Part shown: positions 1 to 7,792 of the stretch, piece by piece
Numbering within the stretch: the stretch's first letter is position 1
How the letters are laid out: the number at the start of each line of letters is the position of its first letter
From: an uncultured Geobacteraceae bacterium
Lineage (GTDB): Bacteria; Desulfobacterota; Desulfuromonadia; Geobacterales; Pseudopelobacteraceae
Length of the DNA: 64,000 nt
Assembly (NCBI GenBank): GCA_903901875.1
Contig: CAIUSO010000094.1
Location: 1-64,000 of the forward strand
Direction of reading: 5' to 3'
Notes under the pieces: model-generated
The model's database searches: none
Seen by the model: the letters and a program-made list of their open reading frames with translations, nothing else
What the model was told of the DNA's origin: nothing
Program-made: the position numbers and the translations under genes

Positions 1-159
1 AAGACCCAACGCCTCATGTGCCTTGGCAACTTCACCTCGTAACCCTGGTAGGTTCAGAGTAGTGGGGGTAGGCGGCGGGATTAGGGCAAGTGCTCCAGGA
101 TGTGAGTCAAGATGGACTAAGAGTTGCTGACGCTCAGGACTGAGATCGGTTTTGCGCAT
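1..159 (-). CDS. Fic-family protein, N-terminal part (runs off window start)
   Basis: An open frame starts with ATG at 159 on the minus strand and is still open at the window edge (53 residues seen). The peptide has a run ALALIPPPTPTTL followed by LNLPGLRGEVAKAHEALG. That layout, a proline-rich stretch and then an amphipathic helix ending in A-x-x-A-L-G, is what I recall for the N-terminal helical domain of Fic/DOC AMP-transferases. The catalytic HPFxxGNGR motif would lie outside the window, so activity cannot be judged. A weak GGA ribosome site precedes the ATG. Another Fic-type C-terminal fragment occurs at 28753-28902, so Fic genes have been mobile here. The family call is an inference from a short piece. 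Confidence 0.5.
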   Translation of the reverse strand, partial: MRKTDLSPERQQLLVHLDSHPGALALIPPPTPTTLNLPGLRGEVAKAHEALGL

Positions 160-259
160 AATTTATCCGTTAATATGTTTTCAACTTATTAACACGTAGC
201 AGCACATCGGTAAATAAGAATTTTTATTAGCGGATTTAGCATTAGGGTGACGTTGTTGA

Positions 260-563
260 TTAGTCAACTAACTTGTCCCTGAGTGCCGGATTCCTGCTGA
301 CAATCTCCCCTCCACGCTTTACCTCCACACTCACACCTGAACGTGTCATGTTCAGCGCCCTGGCAACTGTAACCCTGCTAAAATGGCACTCCCTTAAGTT
401 CTTGACTCAATGTCCGCACATCATCTGTTGCCTGTAGCTCCATTATATCAGCGATTGCTTCAAGTCGACGACTTATTGCATCAGTTCGTATGAAAGTAAA
501 AGCACTCGGAAAGAAATCATCATTGATTGCAGTGACACTGAGCGCATTGATTCTGCAGGCCAT
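260..563 (-). pseudogene. Frameshifted small gene with HTH-like C-terminus
   Basis: A minus-strand frame opens at 563 (MACRINALSV...) and stops at 378. A one-base shift at the A-run 380-383 restores an open frame to a stop at 260. That second part reads SRVTVARALNMTRSG and then VSVEVKRGGEIVSRNPALRD. It resembles a helix-turn-helix ending of the type seen at the C-terminus of some REP-associated transposases. The joined product would be about 100 residues. I read this as a decayed gene, not two real ORFs. The identity of the N-terminal half is unknown to me. A sequencing error at the A-run could also explain the break. Confidence 0.45.
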
Positions 564-771
564 CGGCTTTTATCCAACTGGCTACAATGCCTGTACTTCC
601 GAGGTAACACTCCTAAAATCATAAACTTTCCCGTCAAATTAGGCATTACTTTACCTTATCAGTGCTTTATATAAGATAATCTTCATGTCAGAAAATCTGA
701 TTCAAATGTCACAGAAGAACCCCAGCATTTAGTACAGCAGTCCAAATTATAACAGGAGATTATCATGATAG

Positions 772-864
772 CAGGGAATCAAGGGGTCCAGGGAATCAAG
801 GGGTCAAACCTACACTCTTGACAAAACAGGGAATCAAGGGGTCAAACCTACACTCTTGACAAAA
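772..864. repeat. 38-bp tandem repeat (two and a half copies)
   Basis: A 38-bp unit beginning CAGGGAATCAAGGGGTC occurs at 789-826 and again, identically, at 827-864. A 17-bp partial copy lies directly in front at 772-788. The unit ends with a TACACTCTTGACAAAA block. This kind of sequence commonly flanks REP-associated Y1 transposase genes in Geobacter-type genomes (recollection, not searched). It sits 54 bp upstream of a transposase start remnant at 918. Confidence 0.85.
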
Positions 865-917
865 TACATCTTGACGATAGAGTTCACCTGAAACCTGGCA
901 TGCGAAGGAGAGTAAAG

Positions 918-962
918 ATGCGCAGACCGCAAAGAATCGAATATGCCGACTGTGACACATAA
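918..962 (+). pseudogene. REP-associated tyrosine (Y1) transposase, N-terminal remnant
   Basis: ATG at 918 follows a GGAGAG ribosome site and encodes M-R-R-P-Q-R-I-E-Y before a stop at 960-962. The M-x-R-P-x-R-I-E-Y start is the hallmark N-terminus of REP-associated tyrosine transposases, which normally continue to a HUH catalytic motif. Nothing recognisable follows in any frame, so only about ten residues survive. The upstream 38-bp tandem repeat fits the same decayed element. The rest of 963-1140 holds no gene I can recognise. Confidence 0.55.
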
Positions 963-1140
963 GAAAAGAGGCATCAATGACCTTTGAAGCAATCTCATTT
1001 GTAAAGAACAAGCAAATTCAAGATGCCGGAAGAAGAACCATTTCAGAACACCGGTGACAATATTCGACCAAACCTTTGACGCTCATCTGAATTGACCCAT
1101 GTTTGCTCAATAAAACTGACCCATCCATTTCATACTATTC

Positions 1141-1184
1141 GACCCACCAGATGCCCTTTCGGGATAATGGTGGGTCGTTTTTTT
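1141..1184 (+). terminator. Rho-independent terminator
   Basis: A perfect 9-bp stem, GACCCACCA (1141-1149) with TGGTGGGTC (1168-1176), is followed by a T-run. It is oriented for plus-strand transcripts, but no intact plus-strand gene lies upstream, so it probably belonged to the decayed region before it. Confidence 0.7.
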
Positions 1185-1375
1185 GTTGTTTAGTCCAGTA
1201 TGTAACTCATAACATTACTTTTGAAAGTGTCGATCTGATCCCTTTGAGTAGGCAGGGGCTTTTCTCCTTTTTTGAAGTCATTTGAAATTATTGTTTGGAG
1301 GTATACCACTAAGCGTGACTCGAAAATCAGTGGATTTAACTATATCAAGCGAAACCATACTGGACAACAGAAAAG

Positions 1376-1405
1376 AAAAAGCCCTTGATTTTTCAAGGGC
1401 TTTTT
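1376..1405 (-). terminator. Terminator of tRNA-Ser transcript
   Basis: The 8-bp stem GCCCTTGA/TCAAGGGC (1381-1400) is flanked by A and T runs, giving a strong hairpin with a T tract on the minus strand just past the 3' end of the tRNA. The T-run on the plus side makes it potentially bidirectional. Confidence 0.8.
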
Positions 1406-1435
1406 GTCTTTATTGGTTACTATCTGATTATTTAG

Positions 1436-1528
1436 TGGCGGAGAGACAGGGATTCGAACCCTGGATACCGGTTTCCCAGTATACTCGCTTAGCAGGCGAG
1501 CGCCTTCGACCTACTCGGCCATCTCTCC
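1436..1528 (-). tRNA. tRNA-Ser (GCT)
   Basis: On the minus strand the 7-bp acceptor GGAGAGA/TCTCTCC closes a cloverleaf with a long variable arm, typical of serine tRNAs. The anticodon loop reads CTGCTAA, giving anticodon GCT (codons AGC/AGU). The T-loop GGTTCGAATCC is canonical, and the 3' CCA is encoded at 1438-1436. It lies downstream of mglA on the same strand. Confidence 0.95.
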
Positions 1529-1632
1529 GTTTGGGGAACAACATAATTAATAACGGCAGAAAGTCTGTTTACCATGCTCTGCAAAAAAAATCAAGCCGAA
1601 AGAGCAAATCGCACCACATTTTGTCTATTAAT

Positions 1633-2223
1633 TTATTTACCTCCCCGTTTCAGGTCAATGAGAATAAGCTTTGCCACCGCCTTGAGTGTTTCAAAAACCC
1701 CCTCACCGGTCACGGCACACGCCTCAAACTCCTGAACGTCTGTTGGATTCAGTTGGCAGTGCAACTCTTCCATAGTCATTATTTCCGGCAGATCACGTTT
1801 GTTATACTGAATGACAAACGGCAGTTTATCTAAATCGTATCCCTGCTCCGTGAGGTTTTCCCTCAGGTTGTCCAGTGACTCCATGTTCGAATCAATCCGC
1901 TCTTCTTGCGAATCCGCGACAAAAACCACACCATCGACCCCTTTGAGGATCAGTTTGCGGGATGCATCATAAAAAACCTGTCCCGGAACGGTATAGAGGT
2001 GGAAACGGGTTTTGAAACCCCGTATATCCCCGAGAGAAAGCGGGAGGAAATCAAAGAAAAGGGTACGTTCCGTTTCGGTAGCCAGGCTGATCATCTTTCC
2101 CCTGGCTTCGGGATCGGTTTTTTCGTAGATATGTTGGAGGTTGGTGGTCTTTCCACACAAGCCCGGTCCGTAATAGACGATTTTACAATTTATTTCTCGG
2201 GAAGCATAATTGATGAATGACAT
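1633..2223 (-). CDS. mglA: MglA-type Ras-like GTPase
   Basis: A 196-residue small GTPase of the bacterial MglA/Arf-like group, which sets cell polarity with its partner MglB. The P-loop GPGLCGKTT is at residues 19-27. The switch region has T-V-P-G-Q, the usual replacement for D-x-x-G-Q, and N-K-R-D is the guanine specificity motif. The N-terminus [20 protein letters not shown] is characteristic of MglA. A GGGAG ribosome site precedes the ATG at 2223. The gene lies 53 bp behind mglB, so the pair forms one operon. In myxobacteria this pair controls motility reversals; in Geobacter-like cells a role in type IV pilus polarity is an inference. Confidence 0.93.
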   Translation of the reverse strand: MSFINYASREINCKIVYYGPGLCGKTTNLQHIYEKTDPEARGKMISLATETERTLFFDFLPLSLGDIRGFKTRFHLYTVPGQVFYDASRKLILKGVDGVVFVADSQEERIDSNMESLDNLRENLTEQGYDLDKLPFVIQYNKRDLPEIMTMEELHCQLNPTDVQEFEACAVTGEGVFETLKAVAKLILIDLKRGGK

Positions 2224-2276
2224 CGCGGGGGCTCCCTACACTCTGGTTTGGCTATGCCTGATAGATTAGCAGTAAA

Positions 2277-2768
2277 TCAGCAAAAAAGATTGTCTATGTC
2301 GTCATCCGTCAGTTCATCCAGGGGGAAATGTGACGTTCCCCGTTTTTTCCGTTCTTCCGCTTGCTCTCCGATTGTCGTAAAAATGGCCGCAAGCAGCTCC
2401 GATGCCTGTTTAACCCGCAACCGGACAAGACCGAGGGAGGAACGACTGTCAAATAGTACCACCAAAATAACCGCGCCACCGATGATTGAAATATGGAGAT
2501 TGTCTTTTTCTCCTTCATGAAAAAGGATTGAAAACTCCTTTTCACCAATCAACTTGGCAAGCCCACCGGTTGCCGCTATATTTCCCGCGGCCAAAGACGC
2601 AAGCGATGTAGTATCAAAACGGTCCGTTTCTCCTGCACTGGAGATGAGCTGCCCGTTCTTGTCAACGAGGAAAACAACCTTGGCACTGGCTTCTTTGAGT
2701 AAACGATCCATTACTTCATGAATCTCTTTTGATTCATTTTCATAGAGGATCATCGGTGAGTTGGACAT
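2277..2768 (-). CDS. mglB: MglB-like roadblock/LC7 protein
   Basis: A 163-residue roadblock/LC7 domain protein, the expected GTPase-activating partner of the MglA encoded next. I start at ATG 2768 (MSNSPMILYENE) because AAGGAG lies seven bases upstream; an open frame extends to 2813 without a better start. Residues about 10-125 form the roadblock fold (VFLVDKNGQLISSAGE, then DTTSLASLAAGNIAATGGLA). The C-terminal 40 residues are charged and probably extend from the fold. A promoter candidate lies just upstream. Confidence 0.9.
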   Translation of the reverse strand: MSNSPMILYENESKEIHEVMDRLLKEASAKVVFLVDKNGQLISSAGETDRFDTTSLASLAAGNIAATGGLAKLIGEKEFSILFHEGEKDNLHISIIGGAVILVVLFDSRSSLGLVRLRVKQASELLAAIFTTIGEQAEERKKRGTSHFPLDELTDDDIDNLFC

Positions 2769-2812
2769 ACCAAACTCCTTAACTGCTGTAAACATACGGA
2801 TTGTCATGGACA

Positions 2813-2841
2813 TTTATAGCAAACCTCCCACAGGCACACAA
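2813..2841 (-). promoter_or_regulatory. Sigma-70 type promoter for mglBA
   Basis: On the minus strand TTGTGT (2841-2836) and TATAAA (2818-2813) are separated by 17 bp, and the predicted start lies about 40 bases before the mglB ATG. The match is seen in the sequence; activity is inferred. Confidence 0.5.
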
Positions 2842-2965
2842 GCATAATCTCCCGATTGTGTCCCGGACTATCAGCATCAGCTGTTTGCTTTACGGAGGAA
2901 GCTGTGATACCGTGTGTTCCCTCTCAACAATTACCTGCGTGACCCACCAGGAGGGTGTACAATCA

Positions 2966-4003
2966 ATGGAATTGAGCTTTTCCAAAGGCAACAAACAGAT
3001 TGATCAGATCATAACCAGATTGATTGAAGAAAGCGGCAACATCTACCACCCTGACATTATCAAGGAGATGATTCTTGCCACACTCAAGATCGGTCAGAAT
3101 GTTGATTATCTTGCTGACCTTAAACTGATCAACCGCACCCTGCGTGAAATGCGGTACACGGCAAAAGTATTCTCCCCGTATCGTCAGAGAAAAAAGGTGA
3201 CTATCTTTGGCTCGGCCCGCACCTTGGAAAGCGACGAAATGTATCAGAAGTGCGTTCGCTTCTCACATATTCTTGCAGAAAAAAACTACATGGTGATTAC
3301 CGGCGGCGGTCCCGGCATCATGCAGGCAGGCAATGAGGGAGCCGGAAGCGAGAATTCTTTTGCGGTGAACATCCGTCTTCCCTTTGAGCAAAAACCCAAC
3401 CCGATAATGTACCGTAATCCCCGACTGGTGACGTATAAATATTTCTTCAATCGCAAGGTTGCCTTTGTTAAGGAGACCGACGCCATTGTGGTGTTTCCGG
3501 GAGGGTTCGGCACCCTTGACGAGGCCATGGAGGTGTTCACCCTGATTCAGACCGGCAAGACATCACCTAAGCCACTGATCCTGATGGAAGACAAGGATGG
3601 TTACTGGCAAAAGTTTATCGAATTCCTTAAAGAGAACTTGCTCGTTAAAGGTTTTATATCTCCCGAGGATTTTTCCCTTTTTACCGTAACAACCTGCGAG
3701 CAGGAAGCACTTCGTGTCATAGACAACTTCTACAGCACCTACCATTCACTCCGTTTTATAGAGAATCGTCTGATAATCCGTCTGCTTCGTCCACTTACAC
3801 CTGAGCAGACAGGGACTCTCTCCTCCGAATTCCCCGAACTCATCAAGGAAAATGATGCAATTCGTTGCTGTGAGGCATTCCCGGAGGAGAGTGATGAGCC
3901 GGATCTTGCCCGGTTACCACGAATTTCCCTCTTGTTCGACCATCACCATTACGGCATGTTGATCGCGTTTATTAACAGGATCAACTCTTTTGTATTTGAC
4001 TAA
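2966..4003 (+). CDS. LOG-family (TIGR00730-like) Rossmann protein
   Basis: A 345-residue protein whose middle is a LOG / 'lysine decarboxylase-like' nucleotide-binding fold. It shows VTIFGSARTLESDEMY, ITGGGPGIMQAGNEGA, and the catalytic PGGFGTLDE motif of cytokinin riboside monophosphate phosphoribohydrolases. The roughly 75 N-terminal and 110 C-terminal residues are extra compared with ordinary LOG proteins of about 190 residues. The start at 2966 is chosen because AGGAGG (2949-2954) lies at the right distance; the frame continues upstream to 2801. The substrate is unknown; nucleotide monophosphate cleavage is the family's known reaction. It is transcribed divergently from mglBA. Confidence 0.8.
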   Translation: MELSFSKGNKQIDQIITRLIEESGNIYHPDIIKEMILATLKIGQNVDYLADLKLINRTLREMRYTAKVFSPYRQRKKVTIFGSARTLESDEMYQKCVRFSHILAEKNYMVITGGGPGIMQAGNEGAGSENSFAVNIRLPFEQKPNPIMYRNPRLVTYKYFFNRKVAFVKETDAIVVFPGGFGTLDEAMEVFTLIQTGKTSPKPLILMEDKDGYWQKFIEFLKENLLVKGFISPEDFSLFTVTTCEQEALRVIDNFYSTYHSLRFIENRLIIRLLRPLTPEQTGTLSSEFPELIKENDAIRCCEAFPEESDEPDLARLPRISLLFDHHHYGMLIAFINRINSFVFD

Positions 4004-4031
4004 AAAAATACGCACCATCACCCGCTGTACG

Positions 4032-4061
4032 TTGACAACAGAGGAGAGTTAACGGTATAAT
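4032..4061 (+). promoter_or_regulatory. Consensus sigma-70 promoter for the PBP gene
   Basis: TTGACA (4032-4037) and TATAAT (4056-4061) are both perfect consensus hexamers with an 18-bp spacer, giving a leader of about 28 bases before the ATG at 4097. Confidence 0.8.
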
Positions 4062-4096
4062 CCCCGTTTTCCAATAACGTGTTACCCTGAGGCATC

Positions 4097-5485
4097 ATGC
4101 AGGACTTCAAGCATCTGACACAACAAAAAAAGTTTTCCGCGTTCAAGCGTCTCGTCAGGGGTAGCCGTAATTCTCACAACAGAATCACTGCAGAACCAAT
4201 TCGTGAAAAACTTTCCGTACCAACGGGAAAAAAGCTTTTCCGTCTTAAAGCGGTACTGTTGTTCATTGCCACGGTACTTACGGTTACCCCGCTCTGTGTT
4301 ATGGCACTGGGAAAGATAAAAAGCAGTGGCATCCATCCCGAAACTTTGTTCAGCACCATAACCCCAGAGGCCCCCAGGCAGGCCGAGGCGGCAAAACCTC
4401 CCGTATCCGTAAGCCGTTTCGAGACCGCAAGCAATCTCTTGTCAACCGCCCAGTTCAATGGTTCACGACTCCAGGCCCGTACCCCTGAAGGACTCCAGCA
4501 TATCTATACAATCCAGGGAAATCTGCAACAGAGAGTCCATGATTTTTTGGCAAAGAACCAAGTGCCCTATGGTGTATTCGTTGCTATTGAGCCACACACC
4601 GGCCGTATTCTTGGCATGACTTCTTACTCTGCCATTGACCCTAACTGGATCAAGCAATCGCCGTACAACCTCTACCCCATGGCCTCACTATTTAAAATTA
4701 TTACCGCTTCGGCCGCGCTGGAGTCCCATAAGATAACCCCTGAATCGGTCATTGAATTCCGGGGTGCCTCCTATTCGGAAAATCCACGCTATTGGGACAT
4801 CAACCCCCGGGGGAAAAATAACCGGATGGACCTCACCTACGCCATGAGCAAATCAATCAACCCGGTGTACGGTCGTGTAGCCAGTGAAATAGCCGGCAAA
4901 ACATCGGTAATGGAGCAGGTTTCACATTTTGGATTTAATCAGCAGTTATTTCCCGGCACACCGGCAAAACCGAGCAGGGCCGGGGAACCCTCAAGCAACC
5001 ATGGCCTGCGTCTGATGGGGGCTGGGCTGGACCATGAAGTAAAAATTTCACCACTCCATGCGGCGGTCATTATGTCGGCAATCGCCAATGGGGGGAAAAT
5101 GATGGTTCCCAGCCTGACCAGCAGTGTCATTGACGGCCAGGGGATTGAAAAAGAGACCTTTACCCCCCGGGAACTTCGACAACTGGTAACGCCTGAAACA
5201 TCCGCATCCCTGACACGTATGCTCTCAAGTACGGTACTTACCGGAACCTCACGTAAGGCGTTCCATGACCGTCGGGGACGATTTCTGCTCAATGTGCCGG
5301 TTGCTGCAAAGACCGGGTCAATCAACGGCACCGATCCAAAGGGGCATTACTCATGGTTTGCCGCGTTTGCACCGATAAAGAACCCACAGATCGCACTGGT
5401 TGCCCTGGTGATTAATCCTGACAAATGGAAGGTTAAGGCGTCCCAGGTCGGAGCCCAGGCTCTGGAAGAGTTTTTTCGGAAATAG
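4097..5485 (+). CDS. Penicillin-binding protein, transpeptidase domain
   Basis: A 462-residue inner-membrane protein with a basic cytoplasmic N-terminus, one membrane segment at about residues 50-72, and a periplasmic penicillin-binding transpeptidase domain. The three active-site motifs are present: SLFK with the nucleophile Ser197 and Lys200, S253-x-N255 (SIN), and K405-T-G. The product would crosslink peptidoglycan as a D,D-transpeptidase. It is shorter than FtsI or MrdA and lacks a recognisable class B dimerisation domain, so I do not assign a symbol. It is the only gene behind a consensus promoter, and its last 53 bp overlap the end of the convergent lpxH. Confidence 0.88.
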   Translation: MQDFKHLTQQKKFSAFKRLVRGSRNSHNRITAEPIREKLSVPTGKKLFRLKAVLLFIATVLTVTPLCVMALGKIKSSGIHPETLFSTITPEAPRQAEAAKPPVSVSRFETASNLLSTAQFNGSRLQARTPEGLQHIYTIQGNLQQRVHDFLAKNQVPYGVFVAIEPHTGRILGMTSYSAIDPNWIKQSPYNLYPMASLFKIITASAALESHKITPESVIEFRGASYSENPRYWDINPRGKNNRMDLTYAMSKSINPVYGRVASEIAGKTSVMEQVSHFGFNQQLFPGTPAKPSRAGEPSSNHGLRLMGAGLDHEVKISPLHAAVIMSAIANGGKMMVPSLTSSVIDGQGIEKETFTPRELRQLVTPETSASLTRMLSSTVLTGTSRKAFHDRRGRFLLNVPVAAKTGSINGTDPKGHYSWFAAFAPIKNPQIALVALVINPDKWKVKASQVGAQALEEFFRK

Positions 5486-6212
5486 CTGATTCGGCACCGT
5501 AGCTCTTGAGACTCAGCACCCCATCGACCATTTCTCCGTAGGTTTGTTGGGCCATCCAGTCACCAAGTGCTACTATTTCCACGGAAGTACCCGGTGCCTT
5601 TTCATGCAAAGCCAAATGGAAATGACCGGTCACCATCCCGTCACACCCGCTTTCACTCAGGGTGTGGGCGAAATCAAACAGAATTTTCTGGTAATTCCAT
5701 CGGGCGGTTTTGCTTTCGTAGCCTGACTGGCTGTGGCTTTGGAGGCGACTCCGTATCCACTCGGCCCATGTCGGGGATACAAGCCTGACACAGGTGGCCG
5801 TGACCGGTGAATGGAGAAAAAAGCGCAGCAACCGATAGAGATAATCATCCGGATTGATTTGATCTCCGTGGCAGAGATAGAGCTGTCGTCCCTGTACCCG
5901 TTCGATGGACGGTCCCCGTTCAATCCTCGCCTTCAGGCGATGGGAAAAGACCGGTCCCAGGTGAAAATCATGGTTACCTTCAAAATAGACCACTCTGCAG
6001 CCACGGATAACCAACCGTTTCAGGGCATCGAGAACGGGATCATAATGATGAAACGGTTGGGAGGGAAATCCCACCCAAAAGTCGAACAGGTCACCCATAA
6101 TATAGAGGGTATCAAGTTGCCCCTCCTGTTCATGTAAGAAGCGGAGCAATTGACGGTAATTAGGCTGGTCCGGTGACTTCAGATGGGCATCGGCAATAAA
6201 AAGAGTTCTCAT
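5433..6212 (-). CDS. lpxH: UDP-2,3-diacylglucosamine diphosphatase (LpxH)
   Basis: A 259-residue metallophosphoesterase that converts UDP-2,3-diacylglucosamine to lipid X in lipid A synthesis at the inner membrane face. Metal-binding motifs are in order: D-A-H near the start (FIADAHL), GDLFDFW, GNHD, HGD and GHFH. The ATG at 6212 (MRTLFIADAHL) puts the first motif at the usual place; the frame extends to 6263 but the extra residues are not family-like. The C-terminal tail past GVLSL is about 25 residues of low conservation and overlaps the convergent PBP gene by 53 bp. Confidence 0.87.
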   Translation of the reverse strand: MRTLFIADAHLKSPDQPNYRQLLRFLHEQEGQLDTLYIMGDLFDFWVGFPSQPFHHYDPVLDALKRLVIRGCRVVYFEGNHDFHLGPVFSHRLKARIERGPSIERVQGRQLYLCHGDQINPDDYLYRLLRFFLHSPVTATCVRLVSPTWAEWIRSRLQSHSQSGYESKTARWNYQKILFDFAHTLSESGCDGMVTGHFHLALHEKAPGTSVEIVALGDWMAQQTYGEMVDGVLSLKSYGAESAISEKTLPEPGLRPGTP

Positions 6213-6265
6213 GGGGTGATTGTGCTTCGATCCCCGGTCAAAAGTCAAGTAGAAGGAGTACATCG

Positions 6266-6718
6266 ATGGCTTCGATTCACCGCGTTGAAATACTATGGGA
6301 AGATCTGCTGGGGGCCTTTACCAGCGGCCAACCGGATAAGATCCATTACCTGGATCGTCTGACAGGAGAAATATTTTCGGTGCCAACCTCCGACAACAGC
6401 GAGGTCCGGCAGCAACTTAAAAACAACGGTGAGCGTTTTTTGGAAATCCCCCCTTTTGACTATCGCACCGAACGTCAGGTTCTGACCGAATTCGTCGCCC
6501 AGATAACCGAACCGGAACTGAGAATTTTGCTGCAAAACTCCCTGGAGGGAAAAAAACCCTTTGGAAAAATCGAGGATATTCTGTCGTTTTATCCTTCCGA
6601 AGAAAACAGCTTTGCCCTGTTGAAAGACCAGTTTCTTGCCAATCGCCTGAAGAACTGGATGGATGAGAACAATCTGATCACCGGTGATGCCATCCAACGG
6701 GGCACAAAGCACGTGTAA
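6266..6718 (+). CDS. UPF0158 family protein
   Basis: A 150-residue soluble acidic protein. W-E-D-L-L-G-A-F at the start and Y-L-D-R-L-T-G-E-I-F at residues 28-37 match UPF0158, a family of unknown function. No catalytic motif is evident. It is the first gene of a plus-strand series with a permease, copper ATPase and PAP2 phosphatase (gaps of 9, 6 and -4 bp), so co-transcription is likely. Confidence 0.75.
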   Translation: MASIHRVEILWEDLLGAFTSGQPDKIHYLDRLTGEIFSVPTSDNSEVRQQLKNNGERFLEIPPFDYRTERQVLTEFVAQITEPELRILLQNSLEGKKPFGKIEDILSFYPSEENSFALLKDQFLANRLKNWMDENNLITGDAIQRGTKHV

Positions 6719-6727
6719 GGGGACACC

Positions 6728-7786
6728 ATGGAGCACCATCACCCACATCTCCCCCGAAATGATTACGGCAGGTTTATCGCCACCGTTCTGTTATTTTGCC
6801 TGTTGGCGGCTGCCGGATACGCCCTGCAACACACTATTTCCTGTTTTCTCCTCTCCTGGGTAATAGCCTACCTGCTGGATCCCCTGCTGGTGCGGGTTGA
6901 ACAGCGCGGGTTAAAACGGGGATATGCACTTGGCCTGCTCTACGTCGTCTTGCTGTTTGTGGGGTTCTTTTTCCTAGCATTTATCCTTCCGGCCATCACC
7001 ATCAGTTGGAACGCCTTTATCCACGATCTCCCCGCCTATATTCAAAAGCTGAAACAGGTGGCCTTTGACTGGAAAAGCCGGATCCCTGACCGCTACGGTG
7101 CCGACGAAATACAGTGGCTTATTGACAAAGCGGCCGCCAATATCGACACCGCCACCGAAAAAGCCGGTGTCGGTGCCTATAACTTTGGTACGCGAATAAT
7201 TTTTAATCTTTTTAATATTGTTCTGTCACCGATACTGGTCTTCTTTATGCTTTTCTACAAACAGACCGTCATTGAAACCTTAAAGTCCTGGCTCCCCGAC
7301 GGCCGACGTGACCAGATCATCGCCATTGCCAATGAGGTAAACAGCAGCATTGGTGGCTATCTCCGGGGACAGGTCTTTGTTTCGATCATCGTTGCGGTTC
7401 TTGCCAGCGTGGCACTTCTCGTTCTTGGCACCCCCCATCCGTTTTTTTGTGGCATTTTTGCCGGTGCCGCTTCAATCCTGCCGTTTATCGGTGTTATCAT
7501 TGCCACACTGCCGGCACTTTTCTTCTCCTGGTTTCAGTTTCAGTCCGCCAGTATGGTTGGACAGACCGCACTGACATTTGCGGTCATATATTTTGTCGAA
7601 GGTTATCTCATCAAACCATTGGTATTTAAGGAATCCATGAACCTTAATCCGCTGGTAACCATTATCATGGTAATGGCACTGGGTGAAACACTCGGCTTTT
7701 GGGGAATTTTGCTGGCTCTCCCCATCGCATCGGCCATAAAAATCACCTGGGGACACCTGGTACAGGGCGATTTCAATCAGAGGTAA
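6728..7786 (+). CDS. AI-2E family transporter (PerM-like permease)
   Basis: A 352-residue polytopic membrane protein with about seven to eight hydrophobic segments. It has the family's layout: two N-terminal helices (TVLLFCLLAAAGYAL and LLYVVLLFVGFFFLAF), an amphipathic middle (residues 100-150), and a C-terminal block of helices with PFIGVIIATLPA and NPLVTIIMVMALGETLGFWG. Members export small molecules or act as Na+/H+ antiporters; the substrate here is unknown. A GGGGACACC site precedes the ATG, nine bases after the UPF0158 gene. Confidence 0.88.
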   Translation: MEHHHPHLPRNDYGRFIATVLLFCLLAAAGYALQHTISCFLLSWVIAYLLDPLLVRVEQRGLKRGYALGLLYVVLLFVGFFFLAFILPAITISWNAFIHDLPAYIQKLKQVAFDWKSRIPDRYGADEIQWLIDKAAANIDTATEKAGVGAYNFGTRIIFNLFNIVLSPILVFFMLFYKQTVIETLKSWLPDGRRDQIIAIANEVNSSIGGYLRGQVFVSIIVAVLASVALLVLGTPHPFFCGIFAGAASILPFIGVIIATLPALFFSWFQFQSASMVGQTALTFAVIYFVEGYLIKPLVFKESMNLNPLVTIIMVMALGETLGFWGILLALPIASAIKITWGHLVQGDFNQR

Positions 7787-7792
7787 CTTTCC

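Noticed and set aside
251-272. GTTGATTAGTCAAC dyad as an FNR site
   Set aside because: The half-sites are separated by two bases, not four, so the FNR/CRP spacing fails.
1282-1833. Plus-strand frame crossing tRNA-Ser and the end of mglA
   Set aside because: It reads through the tRNA and a terminator on the opposite strand, and its product has no family-like features.
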